Made by a program: the position numbers and the translations under genes. The notes under the pieces were generated by a model that worked only from the letters and a program-made list of their open reading frames with translations, ran no database searches and was not told the origin of the DNA. A stretch of 31,806 nt of DNA from Paramacrobiotus richtersi (Eukaryota; Tardigrada; Eutardigrada; Parachela; Macrobiotidae): contig JAQGAU010000291.1 of the NCBI GenBank assembly GCA_034698045.1, positions 1 through 31,806 on the forward strand. The letters are read 5' to 3'. Shown here piece by piece: positions 10,561-21,103 of this stretch; the stretch's first letter is position 1, and the number at the start of each line of letters is the position of its first letter.

Positions 10561-10619
10561 ACACTTGCAAATTGTTAACTTCGAAGAGCTCAAAAATTTT
10601 CGAACAGTGTACCTAATGA

Positions 10620-13090
10620 TGCCACGCTGGATATATTACCCTGGCTAAAAAACTGCGCAACTCAAGCCAATGCTTATCTGGCTGGACGTTCCGTCCACCT
10701 CCCTCCTGCCATGGTTATCTTGTTCTTCTTACAGGATTCTTTGCTCCCTCACTGATTAAGCCGTCGATGTACCCGAGGAGTTGCAGAGCGTCCACAAAAC
10801 GCTGCAAGCATAGGTCACTAGCGACTCGACCCGCTAAGCCACTGTGTCACTGACAGTTACTTATATTCCTCACATTTGGCTTGTTTCTCCGAAGAAAATC
10901 ATTATCAGAATAAGTTATTGCCGGCTTTCCTTTAAATCTATTTAGCAAAATACGTTCCCCTTTTTAATTTTAATCGTTAATTCGTATAATATTTTAAGTA
11001 TTACAAGAATCACTGTGGTGCTGTCATACTAATGTATACGAATCTACCAGTTTGTCCCTGTTCATAGAGTTCATCCGTACTCCTTTGTTTTGGATGATCA
11101 ACTTCGATATCCGTTTAATTACTTAACCGTTTAACTACCAATCTTTCTCAGTATATAACGAACGAGTGCTTAAACTGCATTAATCTGCATGTTATTAGTA
11201 AATGTGATATAGTTTTAATATCTGTATTCCTAATTTACTACAAGTAGTATTCGAAAATTCGAAGTGTCAGCACATAATTAACCATTGTTTAATTAGTGCT
11301 AGTGAATTGTTGCGTTCCTGATCATTCTGTCAGTGCAGTTTCATTTCCAACTTTTCTTCGTAAAATCTGTTGCGAAATTATCAACAAAATATTTAACAGT
11401 TTTTCAGTATCCCTATAACAATTGAATCATTTCGTAGCAGTTTTCTGATCGACGATAACAGCTCTGTTAGTGCCAACAGACATGAAATCTGAATTCGTTT
11501 AAAATGATTATTTTTATTATCGTGTACCATTTAGTTGTAAACTTATATATCGAATTTTTTATTATTAATCATTCTGGTATAGTTCGCATTTCTTTTGAAA
11601 CTTTATTGTTGTATATTTCACTTACTTCATATATGTTTACTTTTTACTAATTGACCATGAATTTATGTAGAATTAATTTGCTTATTAATCATGAGTTTCA
11701 TGTGAAATTGATCCCATGACGGTAGCCAGTTTTTCCGGTTTTGTAGAAAAGCAGCGTCCCAGGCATGTATCTTATTTTTGCGTTTTCACATTCGGAAAAA
11801 ATTAACTGCTTCGATGTTTTTTGGTGATAATCAGTAAGTGAACTGAAAATGTAACTCGCATGCTTTTATTAATGTAAATGTGTTATATATTTTTGTGTAT
11901 GCATGTAGTTCTTTACCTAGTTAACGGAATAAAAATTTACAGTTTATGCATTCCTTAATCAGTTCTTGTTGCTGTTTATCGACATGAATAGTACATCTGG
12001 ATGTAGTCATAACATATATAATCAACAACAACTTTCCAAATTACTGACCAATAATTTATCAAGTAATGAATAATTATTATCAAACCGTTATTGAATCACT
12101 CGGTTTATTTTAACTTAATTTTATTTTTTGATTAGTAATGTGTTTTCGCATTTGTAAATCGATAGAAAGTAGTACCCTACTTTCTGTCATGGTTGCACTA
12201 ACTATTTTTCCATGAATTGCATTCTACAGTACTTACATATTATTTTACTCACTATGCGAACATACGCGGAAATATTTATAGCATGTAAAACGGAGTATTC
12301 GACAATACGCAGCATCAGTAAAATACGCAATCTGTCACGTAATATTATTGATAATTAACTGTTCCTCTTTCCTGGTCATTACCTTCAGTGCAGCTGCATG
12401 CTTCCGAATTTCCTGTACCTTTAACCGTACAAAATTTATTGCAAAATTATTAACAGCTTGCCGTCTCCCTGTTGCAGATGATGAGTCTGACAGATGATTT
12501 TATCGGACCCGTAAAACTTTTATTATTTATCTGCTAGCTACACAGATCTTTAACAACTGATAAAGTACTAGATAAGTGCACTCGCTGTTTGCGGGCACTG
12601 GTGGACCGAAGCGAGCAGAAAACCTAAACAGTGAACTGATTTTTAACGTACAGGATAATATGTGAATGTGTGGCCGGTGGTCAAATACATTACATTGTTC
12701 TATATCTCTCCCTAGAACGAAAATAACGTTGATCTTTATCGGAATACGAATAATAGTAAAAGGATCAGAAATATTAAACCAGACGGCTCATGCTAGCTCT
12801 GTCTTTCTCTCTATTGTCGCCTTTTTGCTTTTTATTGCTTGGAGGACCGCGAATGGCAAAGTTGGCTGAATGGCTAGTCCATTCCAAGTTTTCACTCGAG
12901 AAAGACCAACGTAGATCAGTCTAGAAGCAACCTATTTTTTCCCAATATGCCTAAACTGCTTTATCGCAGGTTATCCCTTGACCTTCGTTTTCAGTTTTTG
13001 TACGTATCTGCAGCAGTGCCATAACAACGCGTAATATTTGAACATATTGTATGTACTGAATTTCAATGAGTCCCTAATACTGTGTTATTA
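10620..13090. other. AT-rich stretch without genes
   Basis: Markedly AT-rich, above all 10860-12560, with no convincing ORF. It lies between parts B and A of the long composite element; the short copy at 31 kb has only about 110 bp here. A faint internal duplication links about 11316-11430 and 12368-12470 (CCTGNTCATT, TCAGTGCAG, GCNAAATTATNAACA in the same order). No transposase or reverse transcriptase motif is seen. Confidence 0.6.
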
Positions 13091-13100
13091 CGCAATACTT

Positions 13101-13595
13101 CCGGTACCGTGACCGACGGGATGGACAAAATATCCAGTGCAGTTGAGTATAAAGGACGCGCGCTCTACTTCTTCCGACCTTTCGGTACCGTGACCGACGG
13201 GACGGGCAAAAAATCCAGCTTTGTTGAGTATACATGTAGATGACGCGCCATCTACTAATTCCGGTTTTCCGGTATCGTGACCGACGGGACGGACAAAATA
13301 TCCAGTATTGTTGAGTACAGAGGACGCGTCCTCTACTACTTCCGGTTTTCCGGTACCGTGACCGACGGGACGGACAAAATAGCCAGCTTTGTTATGTATA
13401 GAGGACGCGCCCTCTCCTATTTCCGGTTTTCCGGTGCCGTGACCGACGGGACGGACAAAATATCCAGCTTTGTTATGTATAGAGGACGCGCCCTCTCCTA
13501 TTTCCGGTTTTCCGGTGCCGTGACCGACGAGACGGACAAAGTACCCAGTGCAGTTGAGTATAGAGGACGTGCCCTCTACTACTTCCGGTTTTCCG
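13101..13595 (+). repeat. 81-bp minisatellite, six copies
   Basis: GACCGACGG starts at 13111, 13192, 13279, 13360, 13441 and 13522, giving periods of 81, 87, 81, 81 and 81 bp. Units contain a short palindrome (GAGGACGCGTCCTC in one copy; near-perfect in others) and the block TTCCGGTTTTCCGGT. The period is a multiple of three, so the last four units read through in one frame. Confidence 0.92.
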
Positions 13596-13774
13596 GTACG
13601 TATTTGTTGTTATCCCACATCAGCTTATCTGGACCATCAGTAACACCGCCTCAACTTATCTGCAGCAATAAAATTACCAAACTATGCTGCTCAGTGTACA
13701 GCTGCATATGGTTAACGCCAGAAAATTCCACTCGTAAAAACTCGCATCGCATCAGAAAAAATCGACCTGCCTAA
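13277..13774 (+). CDS. Possible repeat protein from the minisatellite (doubtful)
   Basis: An open frame of 165 codons. Four 27-residue repeats follow the pattern TDGTDK..S.V.YRGR.L.YFRFSG, then about 60 residues of unrelated sequence over element part A. Openness could simply follow from the 81-bp period. Against a gene: units 1 and 2 are not in the same continuous frame (unit 2 is 87 bp), and the tail lies in a dispersed repeat. For it: substitutions between units are mostly conservative (I/F, E/M, S/Y). Confidence 0.2.
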   Translation: MTDGTDKISSIVEYRGRVLYYFRFSGTVTDGTDKIASFVMYRGRALSYFRFSGAVTDGTDKISSFVMYRGRALSYFRFSGAVTDETDKVPSAVEYRGRALYYFRFSGTYLLLSHISLSGPSVTPPQLICSNKITKLCCSVYSCIWLTPENSTRKNSHRIRKNRPA

Positions 13775-13932
13775 GGCGAAAAAGCACCTAGTGGGTTCCG
13801 TTTTGGATGGTTCTACCACACAGCTTTTTTTTGACCCACTAGCGCCAGGTACCGGAAGGAGTCCAAATTTCGACTCCTGTATTGGTACTCGCTGATCAAA
13901 AAATACAATTAAAAAGTGGTATTTTTGTGAAG
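13596..13932 (-). repeat. Composite element, part A (long copy)
   Basis: About 340 bp that recurs in inverted orientation at about 30676-31017. Shared blocks include CACATCAGCTTATCTG, GCTGCATATGGTTA, CGCATCGCATCAGAAAAAAT, CCAGGTACCGGAA and AAGTGGTATTTTTGTGAA. The match begins right after the minisatellite and stops after TTTTTGTGAA. Confidence 0.85.
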
Positions 13933-13934
13933 AT

Positions 13935-16300
13935 TTGTCTGACCGTAGGTCAGCGACGACAGTACGATGCATTTTTTACATCAGTGAGCATGATGCATTT
14001 TTCACAGCAGAAGGTCAATTATTTTAAAATTTAAGCACGAAACATTTTTGATGCTTAAAGCACTGGTTGTGGTCAGTTTTTCCAGGGCTATCCACTGGGA
14101 TATATTTTGTGGGATATTAGGATGACCAATGGGCAACTGTGAAAATGGCTTCACAGAATCTGTGAAAATCAGGTATACCCCGCTTACTGCCGGTAATAAG
14201 CACTTTCCCTAACTTCTGCAAGTTTAGATGACCACACTACTACAGGAAATATAACAGGAAGTTAGTCACTGCTTCGTGGACTTCGTAATCTGCCATAGCG
14301 AGAACGGATGACCCGCTTTTGCATGCTATATACTGCAAAGAGTTTTTCATTGCAAGTCGTTTTTCTCAGAAATGGCTCCGAAGTCCATCGCAAAGCTGAT
14401 AAATAGGCAGGGATCAGCTGGTCAGTCATTCATGAAGCACGGTCATTCTGGAATGACCGCTTCCGCCATCTAGGTCAGAGCTTGGGGCCAGAAAATCAGC
14501 GCGAAAGGGCTGGTTACAGTATAATGTATTCAAATGTGCACCCCCCCCCCCCCCCCCAAGCCGCAGTCATAATAGTCGTCAGCGAAACATGATAAGTGTG
14601 CTCACGAAACAATGACGATAAACCACTATCCGGTGGGCAACGACCATCGCTGACCAGTGGCCAGTCTGATGACCATTTGAAATACGCCACTGGAAAGCCT
14701 GTCGAAAACTTTATGGGCCGATGCTGCTACAAACTGCATTAGATCGACCGACTGTCTGATAAATGATTCGTTACCACGGATGGATTCACTACCACGGTCA
14801 TATCCACTGATGCAAAACATGCATCATGGGCAAGGCGGTCAGCTACCGGCTCACCGGTCCAAAGATGATCCAATTTGAAAAACGCGCCTGGTAGTGTAAG
14901 TACTTGGGATATCCTTCTTGCCGTTTTTTGGAAATTTTTTAACTTAGATACTCTCACACCCAAAAAACCAACGAAAAGCTCAGACGGCCCGAAAAGCTGA
15001 AAAATGACCAGTTTTAAGGGTTTCATATTCCTTGACAAGCGTGCTTACGGTCATTTCAATATGTTTTATATGTTAGTCTGGGTCTGTACCGTCTGTTTGA
15101 CGAAACAGTACCCGTTTAGAACATCGGGGTCTCTTGTAATAAATCTGGCTCCCCATGATGAATTTCTGCATCAGTGAGCGTTCGTGTGTTAAGTCTTAAA
15201 TGTTTACAGTTACCATATCAGGTGCATATAATAGACTAGCAATTCCTGTGCACAGTGATAAGATCATTGTTTACCAACAGCGCGCGCTGCCCATAACATG
15301 TGCGTAAACAAAACGTTAGTAAATCAGAAGAAAAGTCAGAATAAATTCAGCCGTGCATCGAAGGTATGACTTGAAAACGCTGTAAAATGTCAACAAAAAT
15401 TAAGAAAGATTAAGAAACAAGCTTTTTGGATTTCGTCGATCGTGTCAAAAGATTTTGAATCTCAAAAATCTTACAACCTAATAACTTCTTGGGTTTTAAT
15501 AATGGTTTAATATCTTTCTGCAACGGAGCATCGCTCCCTCACGGCAGTAGCCCGTAGTCCACGACTGCGCGCAACATATAAGCATTATACTGTTCAAACA
15601 AGTCATGTAAGAATCAAAACAATCTCACGTGATGACTGGAAACAAAACAAGAAGAAGATACCATAACAATGTGGGAGAACTAACAATGTCTTAGAAATCA
15701 GTACACCCATTCTCTCACGAACACATTACAGGGTTAAATCTTGGGCTGCAAAATCTTCTCTGTCATTTCTTTGAAAGTTCCAATTCTTGCAAAGGCTAAC
15801 GTTCGTCTATCTCCACGGGCAGGAACATAGACACTGACAAATCTGATTAATTGTGTCAGCATTCTCGGTTCTTTCTGGCCTGTGCATCGAATACACCTTC
15901 TTCCGCCTTCAATTCGGCAAAATTTAGAAATGAAATAAAAGTTCGAATACGAACTATAACAAGGCGATCATTTTTCTAACAACCCAGAATGCTTTAAATT
16001 AAACCGAATTGCGCAGACAGAGAACTATTCTCCTAAAATTGTGGCACGCTAGGGAATGACCTGTTTAATCTATTCAATGCGCCGTTTTTCAGCTAACGCT
16101 CTTTGACGGGTGTCGTCACTAGTAACAGCTGTTATATGCTGCTGAAAACTATTGGCTACATCGAAACAAAGAAATTGGAGTTGAAATCACGCCCAGCTTT
16201 TTAGCGCAAAGCCATAGAAAGGTAGATGTTATGGGTGTGTGTATATTTCCATGTAACCGCTGCAACTTGCAAACGCTGTCGGTTTACATAACAGAGGTGT
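13935..16300. other. Intergenic, no gene seen
   Basis: More than 2 kb without a supported gene. Short - strand frames at 14626-15038 show no family similarity. The only marked feature is the poly-C run at 14541. Confidence 0.5.
14541..14557 (+). repeat. Run of 17 C
   Basis: An uninterrupted homopolymer of 17 C (17 G on the other strand), able in principle to form i-motif or G-quadruplex structures. Its exact length is likely to be unreliable in any assembly. Confidence 0.95.
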
Positions 16301-16441
16301 TGTGGTAAGCTTTAGCACAAACTGCTGTTATTTTATGCAGCCCATTTGTCTTGACGAAGATGAACAATCTGTGTTTGACAATGTACTAATTCAGTCGAAA
16401 GGTATCTTTACCGGTACCGCATGTGGCCTGTCAACGAGGAC

Positions 16442-16532
16442 AGACCAGCAGTACCAGTATTACTACCAGTATCACTATCAGTACCAGTACTACCAGTACA
16501 AGCACCAGTACCAGTACCAGTACCACTGGAAA
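16442..16532 (+). repeat. CAGTAC/CAGTATTAC microsatellite
   Basis: An imperfect run of CAGTAC-type hexamers. It stays open in several frames (Gln-Tyr or Ser-Thr rich), which explains the open frames at 16302-16746; no other coding evidence supports them. Confidence 0.9.
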
Positions 16533-16813
16533 TACCATGAACAATAAGCACCCGGGTATTTCTTTCACCTTAAGTAAATCTGATAGACTATTTTTGGCCA
16601 CCTGTATCTCTGGTTTCATGCTGGATTATGGCTGTTTCAGGCAAAATGGAGAACGTGGGTTTTTGACCTACAGATGCCTACTGCTTAGTTCAGGCCGTGA
16701 CCTGCAGCCGCGGTACAGTGTAACACAATCCTCGTCACCGCAGTGAGTTCGCGCTATTAAGGCTCCAAGCCGTACCGTAGACAGCGGTTATGATGGGTGC
16801 CGAATTTCGAATT

Positions 16814-16871
16814 GTTTCTGTACGCCTGCGCATGTAACAGTTGTGAGGTTATGTGGATCCTGTACAGAAAC
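16814..16871. repeat. 58-bp element with 10-bp inverted ends
   Basis: GTTTCTGTAC at the left and GTACAGAAAC at the right are perfect inverted repeats. The surrounding sequence has a diverged copy at about 27680-27775 in direct orientation (blocks CCGAATTTC, AGGTTA.GTGGA.CCTG), while the neighbouring element C there is inverted. Confidence 0.5.
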
Positions 16872-16919
16872 GGTTGCTCTATGCTTGCAGAAATGCTTGT
16901 TCAGAAATGGTTTTAAATT

Positions 16920-17232
16920 GGTTATAGGTACTTACTGGGGCGATACAGTTAACTTATTCGAATTTTGACCCTCGATGACAAATTTCACTTTCCCTTATTA
17001 TGCCAACAGTGGAGCATGATTCTGTAATTGTCTGCAACATAGCAACTGCCACAATTCGGCAAAATAGCTAACAAGCTGTAAAAACATGTGTATGCGGCGA
17101 AATAGCCGACGAGCTGTTGACCCGCAGTATGCGGCAAAATAGCCGACCAGCTATTAAACCAGCGCACTGCGGCAAAATAGCCAACCAGCTATTGTGCCGA
17201 AAAGACTGCGGCAAAATAGCCACTCCGATAAA
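16920..17232 (-). repeat. Element C, copy 1, with five-copy motif array
   Basis: An inverted copy of 27318-27644. The matching ends include the reverse complement of TAGGTACCTATAACC and of CAGTTGCTATGTTGCAGACA. The array has CGGC at 17057, 17095, 17132, 17170 and 17209 (spacings 38, 37, 38, 39), the mirror image of the 27-kb array. Confidence 0.85.
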
Positions 17233-17428
17233 CTTTTCCAGAACCATACCTTTGCTTCGTATAATAATAACCGGTTGCGACCCGCAGTGCATGAGACATA
17301 CACCCAAACGACATCACCTGTAAAAAAACCAGTTATTCGTTAATTCGTAGTTAAGACACGGTACTACATATGTATATATGTACGAATGCGATGTATGCTT
17401 TGAATCTGGGGAGAGCGGTAAACAAAGC

Positions 17429-17538
17429 ATGGTAACATCATAGCGAAACTGAAGCAGACGGGGCTCTCTCGCCCGCTTACTGTTTAACAGTAAGCGGGCG
17501 AGAGAGCCCCGTCTGCTTCAGTTTCGCTATGGTAACAT
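17429..17538. repeat. Perfect hairpin, 46-bp arms, with 10-bp direct repeats
   Basis: The left arm 17439-17484 and right arm 17486-17531 are exact reverse complements around a single T at 17485. ATGGTAACAT occurs at 17429-17438 and again at 17529-17538, the second overlapping the arm by three bases. The arms are GC-rich (CTCTCTCGCCCGC). No ORF crosses it. It could be a young fold-back element, a template-switch product, a hairpin RNA source or an assembly artefact. Confidence 0.95.
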
Positions 17539-17632
17539 TCCGAATTGCTGCTAACAATAAGTTAATTATGGCATGCAGAGAAATTCGAGAACCGGAATGT
17601 CTGAACAGCCAGATTCATGAAATCGAAATCCA

Positions 17633-17878
17633 TTACAAGATTTGTAGTTGAATGCGATAATCCATACCTTCTTTGTAGAGTGGTATCTGATCGTAATCGG
17701 GATTCATATAAAATTCTTGACGATATTTGGTATCACGTTTCGTCCTGAACATTTTGTTAAACAGAACACATTGAAAGGGATAATCGTTACTAAACTGCGA
17801 TAACAAGCAACTGGCGTTCTTTTCACCGTTGCTTCGCTTTATACCGTGCAGGATACAGCAACAGTCAATTGCTAACAA
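17633..17878 (-). pseudogene. Gene fragment, family of three (copy 2)
   Basis: The - strand frame contains KMFRTKRDTKYRQEFY and PLYKEG, parallel to KMYRTRHVMNRRHEYY and PLYTEG at 26931-27227. In the latter the sequence after GAAG reads GTAAGG, a plausible splice donor, so this may be an exon and its copies. The family is unknown. Confidence 0.4.
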
Positions 17879-17979
17879 TACTTACATGATACAAAGTACA
17901 GTGAACTTTCTAGTCATTGGTGATTACTGTTCGAATGCATGACTGGACTTTACAAGACAACTAATCCGGATCACATTAC

Positions 17980-18420
17980 TAGGGTGCTGTAGATTCTTCT
18001 ACAATGGAAAGGTAGATTCTTCTGCTGTCTGGCTGTCGCCTTGTGCCAGAAAAGACTTCGCCCAGCGGGGAGGCGGAGAGTTCCCGCCGGTGCCACGAAA
18101 CCTGCAGTGCAATACAGCGATCGTTACGGAATCGACCGAACTTGACGTGGCTCGCACACCGAAGCCATACAAGACACAGCATGAATGGAAGGGACTGTTT
18201 AAGGAAAAGAGACATTCCAGACATGGGCACATATGTACAAGCTTTTTTTTGTACCAAACGTCGAAGTGACATCCCGATCTCGATAACGAAATTCGGCCGG
18301 TTATTTCTTACTTATCCCAGTACATTCTATACTTTCAGAGAAGAACACCAAAAAGAACAGAATCTGATAGTCTCATTTGCACTTGGCGGACAACGCGTAC
18401 TACAACGAGCACCACTTCGC
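17980..18420. other. Unassigned sequence before GPCR unit 2
   Basis: A locally GC-rich stretch with overlapping open frames on both strands (18043-18444 +, 17979-18272 -). None shows a recognisable domain, and they shadow one another. The sequence just left of the GPCR unit here is unrelated to that at copy 1. Confidence 0.35.
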
Positions 18421-19071
18421 AGCCAACAAAACCTTGTGGAATGAAATCATGTGCAAGGAAACAATGTTCAGTCCGTTAATTAAGTTTGTGACCTTTCTGC
18501 TGAATTACGGTCATGGGGACGAAAATCCTCAAAGTGTTAAGAACAGTTCTCGGACGAGGGCGCAGACGTGCCCTAACAACAAGATGATGAAGTTGAATAA
18601 CAAGCAAACGTTTGTCCAAACTTCCGTTGTTCAGTATCGACGGATCAGGGGAAGCTAGTCTTACTTCAACAAGGTCTATGAATGGTGTTGTCTCCAAAAT
18701 ACACCGCACGTGCTGTTGTTTCTGCGTAATTCGTATTAAACTCCTGTAACTTGAAACCATCGATTTTGCCATACGCATAATTTGCACGAGCTAAGGAAAA
18801 TTTCGCGGTACCTAATCATATCCACATGCTTGGGCGCTACAGTTCCCAGGAATGAGCAGTTTATATAACAGGTGATGCCTGATTGCTTATGACAAACACT
18901 CGTCAGCAGATAAGCAAATACAGCCGATATTCAATGAAACGCGCCCAATTAGAACAAAATTATTTAGCCCAAGGACGTGACCTTTTTTGGTGAACACGCG
19001 GATCAAATCAGATTTCTTAATGTTATGCAAGAGCTTACGTCTTCAGGCATTTACAATGAAACACCACTGCG

Positions 19072-19098
19072 TACTTAAATCAAGGGTAAAAGTCAGTT
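19072..19098 (+). promoter_or_regulatory. Possible core promoter of GPCR copy 2
   Basis: TACTTAAAT (TATA-like) at 19072-19080 and TCAGTT (initiator-like) at 19093-19098, 13 bp before the ATG. Copy 1 keeps both, with CCAGTT in place of TCAGTT. The spacing is a little short for a TATA-Inr pair, so this is tentative. Confidence 0.25.
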
Positions 19099-19110
19099 GC
19101 CCGTTATGCA

Positions 19111-20133
19111 ATGGTTCAAAAACTTACGATGTCGCTGAATGTCTCTAACGTCACAGCAGCGGTGTCGCTGGATGTCTCCAACGTAACATCAGCGGTCTCC
19201 GCACCGGCCTGGCGATTTGGACCAGTCTACTCCACCATCATGTGCATCCTAACCGTACTAAGCAACGGTACAGTCATGCTAGTGTTCCTCCAGAACCGCA
19301 ACTTGCGTTCCAATGCATTCTGCTGTTATCTGATGAACCTCATGTTAGCCAACTTATTCCACGCTGTCGTCTTCAAACCACTAGAGATCGTCTTTTTGCT
19401 CTACCCCGAGACGGACCATAGTCCCACATTTTGTGCGGTATACATACACGCAATCTATCTGGCCGACGCCATGATGATGCAGTGCCACGTCCTGATCACG
19501 AGTAACCGGGTCTGGGCGGTGACCTTTCCTTTGGCGTATCGACAGCGCCACTCACTGAAAACCGCAGCTGCTCTGTGTGTTTCTGTGTGGATATACGTGT
19601 GCGCCGTACTTCTCCCCGGATTAATCGTTGATGCGATTTACACTCAAGCGACCGGCGATAACATTAACTGCCTGCTCCATGTTAAAGGTCAAATTTTTCT
19701 GGAGAATTGGAATATCGTCGCTGAAGTCCTCGTGTACATTTCACCCCTGTTTATCATCATGCTGGCCTTCCCCCTGATTTGGTGGAAGCGAAAACATAGA
19801 CCGAGAGCCAGAATCAGCACCAGCTACCAAGCATCAAATCCGGTGGACGCCCAGTCCAACAAAGACTCGATTAGTAGACCCGAGGGGAATCAGAACTCAA
19901 TTAAAACGTCAACTTCATTTATGGTGCTAAAGCTACTGACCTTTTCTTTCATCATTTTATGGACACCTTTGGTGGCGTCGTACAGTATATCGTTGTTTGG
20001 CGGAGTGACGATACCGGTACTGTATGAAGCGGGAAATATTATGGCTACGTTGCAGGGGGTGTTGGATCCCGTCTTGTTTTCGATTGCGCTCAAAGACCTA
20101 CGGACTGGAATCCGCAAGTTGCTCGGGATTTAG
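19111..20133 (+). CDS. Class A GPCR, intronless, copy 2
   Basis: A 340-residue paralogue of the receptor at 8070-9059, differing at roughly one residue in ten by eye; helices 2 and 3 are almost unchanged. It keeps NRVW at the end of TM3, LWTP in TM6, DPVLF in TM7 and the Cys pair. Differences cluster in the N-terminus, TM4, the loop after TM5 and intracellular loop 3. The N-terminus is 11 residues longer through an in-frame duplication of the VSNVT segment, which adds a glycosylation sequon. The open frame and conserved motifs argue for a functional gene; the ligand is unknown. Confidence 0.92.
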   Translation: MVQKLTMSLNVSNVTAAVSLDVSNVTSAVSAPAWRFGPVYSTIMCILTVLSNGTVMLVFLQNRNLRSNAFCCYLMNLMLANLFHAVVFKPLEIVFLLYPETDHSPTFCAVYIHAIYLADAMMMQCHVLITSNRVWAVTFPLAYRQRHSLKTAAALCVSVWIYVCAVLLPGLIVDAIYTQATGDNINCLLHVKGQIFLENWNIVAEVLVYISPLFIIMLAFPLIWWKRKHRPRARISTSYQASNPVDAQSNKDSISRPEGNQNSIKTSTSFMVLKLLTFSFIILWTPLVASYSISLFGGVTIPVLYEAGNIMATLQGVLDPVLFSIALKDLRTGIRKLLGI

Positions 20134-20169
20134 ATGTCCTCACAATCTGGACGAGAGGAAACCACATTG

Positions 20170-20345
20170 CACGGCAGCTGATTTTCAGCAGTATCCTGAT
20201 AAACTGGCAACCATCTGTGCATTGGGCATCACCATTCAAAGCAGCAACCAAGCAGTTTGTGTGGAAACTAGCATAAGGGTCTTCAAGGTGCGCCCAGTGC
20301 AGCCGCAGGCAATGATAGCGTGATTGTGGCAGCCTGCAGTTTCTA
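20170..20345 (+). pseudogene. 3' half of the exon 3 relic, copy 2
   Basis: Collinear with 1200-1370 of the secreted-protein gene: CAGCTGATTTTCAGCA, CAAAGCAGCAACCAAGC, GAAACTA, TTCAAGGTGCGC and GTGATTGTG...GCCTGCAG. It extends past the original stop codon, so the ancestral copy included 3' UTR. The frame is lost. Confidence 0.7.
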
Positions 20346-20349
20346 CATC

Positions 20350-21100
20350 TACATCCAGGCAATCAACCTGCTTTGTTCCAAAACTGGACTTAAATTGTGT
20401 TTATTGCTGTACCATAGTAACATCTCGGACGTAAATTTGAACCATATTTCGCCGTGTTAGCATGATTACAGCTGTGAACAAAAAGTAATACTTTAGTCTT
20501 CAGCAAAGTACTGTACTGTACAATGCTGATTTGGAATCAATGGCCATCAATAAATAACGATAACCCAGGACGACACAGCATGGGTATACAAATGTACAGA
20601 AGCATGAACTACTGGGATACTGCACTGACGTATCTCGACCGCGCTGTTATTGTTTGGGACCGGTTCGCTTTGGTCACTAATATCGACAAAATTCCTCGAT
20701 ACTAATATTCCAAATTCTCCCTTCATTAACACTTTACGATGAGCATTCCGATATTCTCGGGAGACAACTTCCACCCTGTAGTTGCTGCTAATGTTCCTCT
20801 GTTCAGCGGAGCTGTATCGATTGAGTAGTAAAGAGAAGCCGGGATGACATGACATTGTACTCTCAAAGAGTCAAGACTCTTCCGACCTTTCCAGGTTATT
20901 ATTAGTACACGACTACACGTATCAATACAACATGTTTCTCTTCATTCACTTATTAGTACTGACATGAGCAGCAAAAGGAAAATCTGTCGCGCATCAGAGC
21001 ATTATGCAACGTTAGAATGCGAATTATCATGCGATGAATTTTCAGAACATCACATTGGTTAGAAAAACATCTCGGCGTTACTTTACAGTCCTGGGAGGAT
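20350..21100. other. Intergenic, no gene seen
   Basis: Short overlapping frames at 20523-20705 (+) and 20547-20855 (-) have no recognisable similarity. No SMC C-terminal head motif (signature LSGGEK, Walker B DEID) is found on the - strand here, although the SMC1 segment ends at 21104. Confidence 0.5.
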
Positions 21101-21103
21101 GAC

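Larger units (their letters stand above)
18424..20345 (+). repeat. GPCR duplication unit, copy 2
   Basis: A direct repeat of 7296-9260, with the upstream region, receptor and 3' exon relic in the same order. Homology begins at GCCAACAAA. The 5' half of the exon relic seen at copy 1 is missing here. Confidence 0.85.

Noticed and set aside
10202-10616. Overlapping open frames on both strands inside part B
   Set aside because: They are not conserved in the inverted copy at 31 kb and lie within repeat DNA.
12666-12869. 67-codon frame in the AT-rich stretch
   Set aside because: Short, with no similarity and no splice context; expected by chance.
16302-16746. Gln/Tyr- or Ser/Thr-rich open frames over the microsatellite
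   Set aside because: Openness comes from the CAGTAC repeat in several frames and both strands; there is no splice or domain evidence.
18043-18444. 133-codon + strand frame with long - strand shadows
   Set aside because: It crosses into the GPCR unit boundary, has no recognisable domain, and competes with equally long frames on the other strand.
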